Shown piece after piece: positions 1 through 5,181 of a stretch of 5,181 bases of DNA. Both the position numbers and the translations under genes were made by a program. The notes beneath the pieces were generated by a model that made no database searches, had not been told where the DNA came from, and worked only from the letters and a program-made list of their open reading frames with translations. Source of the stretch: Gammaproteobacteria bacterium (GTDB taxonomy: Bacteria > Pseudomonadota > Gammaproteobacteria > Pseudomonadales > Azotimanducaceae); NCBI GenBank assembly GCA_002711495.1, contig PARM01000012.1:20026-25206 (forward strand). Direction: 5' to 3'. Position 1 is the first letter of the stretch, and each line of letters starts with the position of its first letter.

Positions 1-13
1 AATGAGAAACTGA
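1..13 (+). CDS. dnaN: Probable 3' end of dnaN (DNA polymerase III beta clamp), partial
   Basis: The first 13 bases can be read as the end of a gene: after one leftover base come codons for Met-Arg-Asn and a TGA stop at 11-13. Beta-clamp proteins of gammaproteobacteria commonly end in Met-Pro-Met-Arg-Leu, so a terminal Met-Arg-X fits, and dnaN normally lies directly upstream of recF. The leftover base A is compatible with a preceding CCA proline codon. Only three residues are visible, so the call rests mainly on gene order. If correct, the dnaN-recF gap is 33 bp. A competing reading frame has a TGA at 3-5, which would end the upstream gene slightly earlier. Confidence 0.45.
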
Positions 14-46
14 AGCTGAATTATTTTATTTTTTTTCTTAGACATT

Positions 47-1135
47 ATGAGTTTGGAATCAATTTCAATCACCAATTTCCGCAACCTAGCAAACGCAAGA
101 CTAGAGTTAGATCCTAGGTTTAATTTCGTTTTAGGGTTAAACGGCAGTGGAAAAACCAGTCTTTTAGACGCTTTCTATTTTTTGTCTAGCGCAAGATCTT
201 TTACAACAAACAGTCGCCGGTCGTTTATCATGGAGGGAAAAGATGAGTGCATCGTAAGGGGAACCATTAATAGAGAGAATCAGCCGGTTCGAGTTGGTGT
301 TTCGCGATCAAGAGCCGGTGCGTCAGAAATTCGAATAAACGGTGAAAAAATTCTTAAGTCTAGTGAGCTCGCTTCGTGCCTTCCGACAATTGTGCTTAGT
401 CCAGAGAGCATAAATTTATTGATTGGTTCCCCGGCAAAAAGAAGAAGCTATATGAATTGGGGTACGTTTCACGTGGAACCCTTATTTAAGGAAGTTTGGG
501 AGAGAGCAAATCGTTGTTTAAAACAGAGAAATTTCGCTCTTCAGTATAAAGGCTCACGTAAGGACGAGCTCGCTAGCTGGACCGATGGGCTAGTAAAAAA
601 CTCCTTGAAAATTCACGAATATCGAACCGAATATATCAAAAAGCTCAAACCGATTTTTACAGGGATCATTGACAGGATAAGTGGCTTAAGAGATGTCGAT
701 CTAAACTATCTTCGCGGTTGGGACGAGAAGCTCCAGTTGAATGAGATTTTTGATAGAAACTCTGAAATTGATACCGAGAAAGGTTATACTAGCGTTGGTT
801 TTCATCGTGCTGACTTAAAACTTCACATTCGGGGAAAGCCAGCAGCGGAAACATGCTCTCGTGGCGAGCTTAAAGCACTAGCATGGGCCTTAAAGTTAGC
901 CCAAGGCAGATTTTTGAGTGAGAAAAAGGCGCCGAATAAGAGTAAAACAATTCTTTTGGTTGACGATCTCGGAGCTGAGTTCGATGGGTGGCATAGGAAA
1001 AATATTCAGGAATATTTATACGAAACAGGACACCAAATAATCATCACTGCGGTTGATCAATTTGCCTTTTCTACCTTTACCGAGATGATATCGTCAAAAT
1101 TGTTTCACGTGGAACGAGGAAAAATCAGGGACTAG
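47..1135 (+). CDS. recF: DNA replication and repair protein RecF
   Basis: RecF is an SMC-like ABC ATPase that binds gapped DNA and, with RecO and RecR, helps load RecA at stalled forks and single-strand gaps. It has 362 residues; E. coli RecF has 357. Visible motifs are Walker A GLNGSGKT (residues 30-37, Lys36), the ABC signature SRGE (271-274) and Walker B ILLVDD (302-307, Asp306/Asp307), followed by the D-loop region AEFD ending at Asp313. The N-terminal pattern MSLxxxxIxxFRN and the C-terminal VExGKIxD match the family from end to end, so the protein is complete. The ATG at 47 is the first possible ATG: an in-frame TGA lies at 17-19. No convincing Shine-Dalgarno precedes it; the upstream bases are T-rich, so coupling to dnaN translation is possible. 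Two parS-like sites lie inside the gene, and gyrB follows after 12 bp. Confidence 0.97.
   Translation: MSLESISITNFRNLANARLELDPRFNFVLGLNGSGKTSLLDAFYFLSSARSFTTNSRRSFIMEGKDECIVRGTINRENQPVRVGVSRSRAGASEIRINGEKILKSSELASCLPTIVLSPESINLLIGSPAKRRSYMNWGTFHVEPLFKEVWERANRCLKQRNFALQYKGSRKDELASWTDGLVKNSLKIHEYRTEYIKKLKPIFTGIIDRISGLRDVDLNYLRGWDEKLQLNEIFDRNSEIDTEKGYTSVGFHRADLKLHIRGKPAAETCSRGELKALAWALKLAQGRFLSEKKAPNKSKTILLVDDLGAEFDGWHRKNIQEYLYETGHQIIITAVDQFAFSTFTEMISSKLFHVERGKIRD
465..480. other. parS: parS-like ParB binding site 1, inside recF
   Basis: The 16-mer CGTTTCACGTGGAACC contains the 14-bp core GTTTCACGTGGAAC (466-479). The core joins the left half of the Bacillus-type parS (GTTTCAC) to the right half of the Pseudomonas-type site (GTGGAAC), around the invariant CACGTG centre. 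The outermost bases (C and C instead of T and A) deviate from the palindromic consensus. ParB nucleates at parS and spreads, marking the origin region for segregation and SMC/MukBEF loading; such sites cluster near oriC, often within coding sequence. Here it encodes Thr-Phe-His-Val-Glu-Pro of RecF. ParA and ParB are not in the window, so function is inferred from sequence and position. Confidence 0.8.
1101..1116. other. parS: parS-like ParB binding site 2, at the 3' end of recF
   Basis: The 16-mer TGTTTCACGTGGAACG carries the same 14-bp core as the first site (GTTTCACGTGGAAC, 1102-1115) and also the consensus T at its first position. Only the last base departs from the A of the canonical 16-mer. 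It lies 636 bp downstream of site 1 and 20 bp before the recF stop codon. It is read in the same codon phase and encodes Leu-Phe-His-Val-Glu-Arg. Two identical cores within 650 bp beside dnaN, recF and gyrB are what an origin-proximal centromere cluster looks like. Confidence 0.84.
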
Positions 1136-1137
1136 TT

Positions 1138-1142
1138 GGAGA
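1138..1142 (+). promoter_or_regulatory. Ribosome binding site of gyrB
   Basis: GGAGA lies five bases before the GTG at 1148 and starts three bases after the recF stop codon. Its strength and spacing support the GTG as the start. The resulting N-terminus reaches the conserved SYDSSSIK segment with about the same lead as E. coli GyrB. Confidence 0.8.
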
Positions 1143-1147
1143 AATAA

Positions 1148-3565
<2,418 letters not shown>

Positions 3566-3570
3566 ATTTG

Positions 3571-3590
3571 AAGTGAGTACTTACTTTTAT
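3571..3590. terminator. Weak hairpin in the gap between convergent gyrB and gmhB
   Basis: The 42-bp gap between the two convergent stop codons contains the imperfect inverted repeat AAGTGAGTACTTACTT (3571-3586). It could fold into a stem of about six pairs, one of them a G-U wobble, with a four-base GTAC loop. It is followed on the plus strand by TTAT. The stem is AT-rich and the U-tract short, so this is at best a weak intrinsic terminator for gyrB. No better hairpin is visible in the gap. Confidence 0.25.
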
Positions 3591-3607
3591 AATTTGGCAA
3601 GATGTGT

Positions 3608-4138
3608 TCATCTCAGAAATGAAATGACAAAAGACTTCAAATTATCGAATACCAGTGACTGCTTTGGAAAAATGTTAAGAGTTTGTTTCCCTTTTCCAGT
3701 AAGAACCAAAACCGGATTGCATCCAGCTAGATTGGCTGCTTGAATGTCGGTCGCCGAGTCTCCAACGAAAAAGCCGTCCGAACCTTTGAGCTTGTTCTCA
3801 TAAAAAATTTGATTCAACAACCCAGGTTTTGGTTTCCGGCAATTGCAAGATTCTTCAGGAGTATGAGGACAATATTTTATGTCACAGATCTGCCCTCCAG
3901 CGGCCCCAACTGTTGTATTCATTTTTCTATGTATCTTCTCAAGATCCGTTTTTGAGATTATTCCACGTCCCACAGCGCTTTGATTAGTCGCCACGAACAC
4001 AGGAATTTCAGCTCTCGTTAACATCGCAATAGCTTCTATAGCACCTTCTTCCGGGATCCACTCTTTTTCCGTTTTTACATAAGACGCGAGGTCTCGATTT
4101 ATAACACCATCGCGATCTAGGATTACAAATCTCTTCAT
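3608..4138 (-). CDS. gmhB: D-glycero-D-manno-heptose-1,7-bisphosphate 7-phosphatase
   Basis: GmhB removes the 7-phosphate of heptose 1,7-bisphosphate in the cytoplasm, a step towards ADP-heptose for the LPS inner core. The 176-residue protein is a HAD-superfamily phosphatase. Motif I is DRDGVIN (Asp8 nucleophile, Asp10 acid/base), motif II is ATNQ (Thr51), a basic KPKPG segment follows at 102-106, and motif IV is GDSATD (Asp127, Asp131). The structural zinc ligands are Cys90, His92, Cys98 and Cys100. The zinc loop (CPH, five residues, CNC) is shorter than the E. coli one and resembles Pseudomonas GmhB. The related phosphatase half of HisB shares many motifs, but a stand-alone protein with the WIPEEG segment near residue 27 favours GmhB. 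The anomer acted on cannot be read from sequence here. The ATG at 4138 lies 9 bp after the methyltransferase stop with only a weak AAGA-like ribosome site, which suggests cotranscription. Confidence 0.92.
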   Translation of the reverse strand: MKRFVILDRDGVINRDLASYVKTEKEWIPEEGAIEAIAMLTRAEIPVFVATNQSAVGRGIISKTDLEKIHRKMNTTVGAAGGQICDIKYCPHTPEESCNCRKPKPGLLNQIFYENKLKGSDGFFVGDSATDIQAANLAGCNPVLVLTGKGKQTLNIFPKQSLVFDNLKSFVISFLR

Positions 4139-4147
4139 TAAATCTTG

Positions 4148-4717
4148 CTATTTTTTGGCAATAATATAAGCCTTTCCATGCATGGTGTCCTTCTCGGATC
4201 TTTTTACAAGTTGTTCTCTATATGACAAGACTTGACATCCTCTAACTAGAAAAAATAGCTCTCGATAGTTCAGCAGGAAGTCAGGATTTGAGGGACCATT
4301 ATCAACTCTCCCTTCGGAAGTGAACGTTTGGTAGATTATTAGGCCGCCTGGAGCAGCGGCGTTAAATATTGCTCGGTCAATTGCCCTATCGAGAAAGTGA
4401 CAACAAAGAATTAAGTCGAATTTCTGATCTTCGAAACAGGATCTGGAAATGGTGATCTCATCAGGGTAGATCTGTTCTTCGTTTGTAAGCGAAGCTTTTA
4501 TCGAAGCTATGGCTTCTTTTGAATAGTCCCAAGCCCTAACTTTCATCCCGAGACTCGCAAGAAAGAAACTGTTCACACCTGTGCCGCAAGCAAGATCTAG
4601 GGCCAAGCCGTGTTTGGGTAGCAGAGAAAGATTCTCCTTCAGAGCCGCCGCCACAGATCGATCGGTTGTAGTCGTTTTATAGTAATTATTCCATTTCACT
4701 TTTCTTTTTTGGCTCAT
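4148..4717 (-). CDS. Class I SAM-dependent methyltransferase, substrate unknown (TehB/UbiE-like fold)
   Basis: This is a small cytoplasmic methyltransferase of 189 residues counted from the preferred ATG. Motif I is DLACGTG (41-47), which binds the methionine part of SAM. Asp64 in AWDYS is the expected acidic residue for the ribose hydroxyls, FDLILCC (100-106) is the motif IV strand, and PGG (123-125) is the post-motif turn. The segment YQTFT (129-133) followed by an NPDFLL stretch is typical of an uncharacterised bacterial group often labelled TehB-like. There is no membrane segment and no recognisable substrate domain. A TTG at 4726 would add three residues, but the ATG at 4717 is preferred because it overlaps the trkH stop as ATGA and has a GGA a few bases upstream. 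That overlap implies translational coupling to trkH. Its target, small molecule or protein, cannot be stated. Confidence 0.85.
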   Translation of the reverse strand: MSQKRKVKWNNYYKTTTTDRSVAAALKENLSLLPKHGLALDLACGTGVNSFFLASLGMKVRAWDYSKEAIASIKASLTNEEQIYPDEITISRSCFEDQKFDLILCCHFLDRAIDRAIFNAAAPGGLIIYQTFTSEGRVDNGPSNPDFLLNYRELFFLVRGCQVLSYREQLVKRSEKDTMHGKAYIIAKK

Positions 4718-5181
4718 TTTTTCCAAAACATAGGCGAGAAAAGAACCAGTAATGTGAATATTTCCAATCTACCTAGAGCCATAGAAAAGCAAAGAAGTAT
4801 TTTTGCAGAATCGGTAATGTTTAAGTAATTCTCCGATACTTCTCCAAGCCCGGGGCCTAGATTGTTAATGGTTGCTCCAACTGCTGAAAAGGAGGTCAAA
4901 AAATCAAGGCCAGTTAACATAAGAGCGAGCAACATAAAGATGAATATCACTACGTAAATTGAGAAAAATCCCCAAACTGCTTGCATTACCTCACTTGGCA
5001 CTTGCCGATGATTAACCTTAACGGGGAACATGGCATGAGGGTGTATTAAGCGATGAACTTCCCTGAGTCCTTGCTTCCAAATCAACAGGACTCGTATCGC
5101 TTTCATCCCCCCACCAGTCGATCCAGCGCATGCACCTGTAAAAGCCCCGAAAAAAATAAAAAGAGGAATTATCGAGGGCCA
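4714..5181 (-). CDS. trkH: Trk potassium uptake protein TrkH, C-terminal part (5' end outside the window)
   Basis: TrkH is the inner-membrane potassium-translocating subunit that works with the cytoplasmic regulator TrkA. The frame stays open from its TGA (4714-4716) to the window edge, giving 155 codons; the first in-frame ATG, at 5106, is internal, not the start. Codons 15-27 (5139-5101) encode TGACAGSTGGGMK, the signature of the third selectivity-filter loop. The fourth filter loop appears as ATINNLGPGLGE, and the C-terminus GRLEIFTLLVLF-SPMFWKK is the usual TrkH ending. Several hydrophobic segments surround these loops (one in WGFFSIYVVIFIF, one at the C-terminus). The sequence aligns closely with E. 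coli TrkH as I recall it and the 3' end is complete. The stop overlaps the start of the methyltransferase gene, so trkH is the upstream member of a three-gene run ending in gmhB. Confidence 0.96.
   Translation of the reverse strand, partial: WPSIIPLFIFFGAFTGACAGSTGGGMKAIRVLLIWKQGLREVHRLIHPHAMFPVKVNHRQVPSEVMQAVWGFFSIYVVIFIFMLLALMLTGLDFLTSFSAVGATINNLGPGLGEVSENYLNITDSAKILLCFSMALGRLEIFTLLVLFSPMFWKK

Noticed and set aside
29..36. T-tract before recF as an intrinsic terminator of dnaN
   Set aside because: No stable stem-loop precedes the T run within the visible bases.
3566..3642. 9-bp inverted repeat ATTTGAAGT (3566-3574) / ACTTCAAAT (3634-3642)
   Set aside because: The arms are AT-rich, separated by 59 bases, and the second arm lies inside gmhB; a match of this length is plausible by chance and has no terminator layout.
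3740..3955. Plus-strand open frame of 71 codons inside gmhB
   Set aside because: It is antisense to the core of gmhB, including its zinc and HAD motifs, and shows no protein-like features.
3957..3974. TTCCACGT half-match to parS in gmhB
   Set aside because: Only one half-site matches; the other half reads CCCAC instead of GGAAC, so the palindrome is lost.
5104..5106. ATG at 5106 as the start of a 130-residue membrane protein
   Set aside because: The frame is open upstream and encodes the TrkH filter signature immediately before this Met, so the Met is internal.

Overview
This is the chromosomal replication-origin neighbourhood of a gammaproteobacterium. The run (dnaN)-recF-gyrB is the conserved order next to oriC. 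GyrB is 805 aa and carries the large insertion in its C-terminal half that is typical of gammaproteobacterial gyrases; both RecF and GyrB align closely to the E. coli proteins as I recall them. Base composition is AT-leaning by eye. A 7-phosphatase of heptose biosynthesis implies heptose-containing LPS, so a Gram-negative envelope. The gyrB-gmhB-trkH neighbourhood resembles the Pseudomonas-type origin region more than the E. coli one. The genus cannot be fixed from this window; a marine or other low-G+C lineage is only a guess.

Layout. Bases 1-13 are probably the last codons of dnaN. recF (47-1135, +) and gyrB (1148-3565, +) follow with a 12-bp gap, the second using a GTG start and a good Shine-Dalgarno. 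A 42-bp convergent gap holds only a weak hairpin. Reading the other way are trkH (partial, running off the right edge), a small SAM-dependent methyltransferase (4148-4717) and gmhB (3608-4138). trkH and the methyltransferase share an ATGA stop/start overlap, and gmhB begins 9 bp after the methyltransferase stop, so these three look like one transcription unit. No gene-free stretch exceeds 50 bp.

How it works together. The plus-strand genes serve replication and DNA topology: sliding clamp, RecF loading of RecA at gaps, and gyrase. The minus-strand genes are housekeeping envelope functions: potassium uptake, an uncharacterised methyltransferase, and ADP-heptose synthesis. The most notable non-gene signal is a pair of near-perfect parS (ParB centromere) sites inside recF. 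They share an identical 14-bp core and sit in the same codon phase, so both encode Phe-His-Val-Glu. The second point of interest is a pair of substitutions in otherwise highly conserved gyrase TOPRIM motifs. I found no RNA gene, mobile element, CRISPR array or clearly new system.
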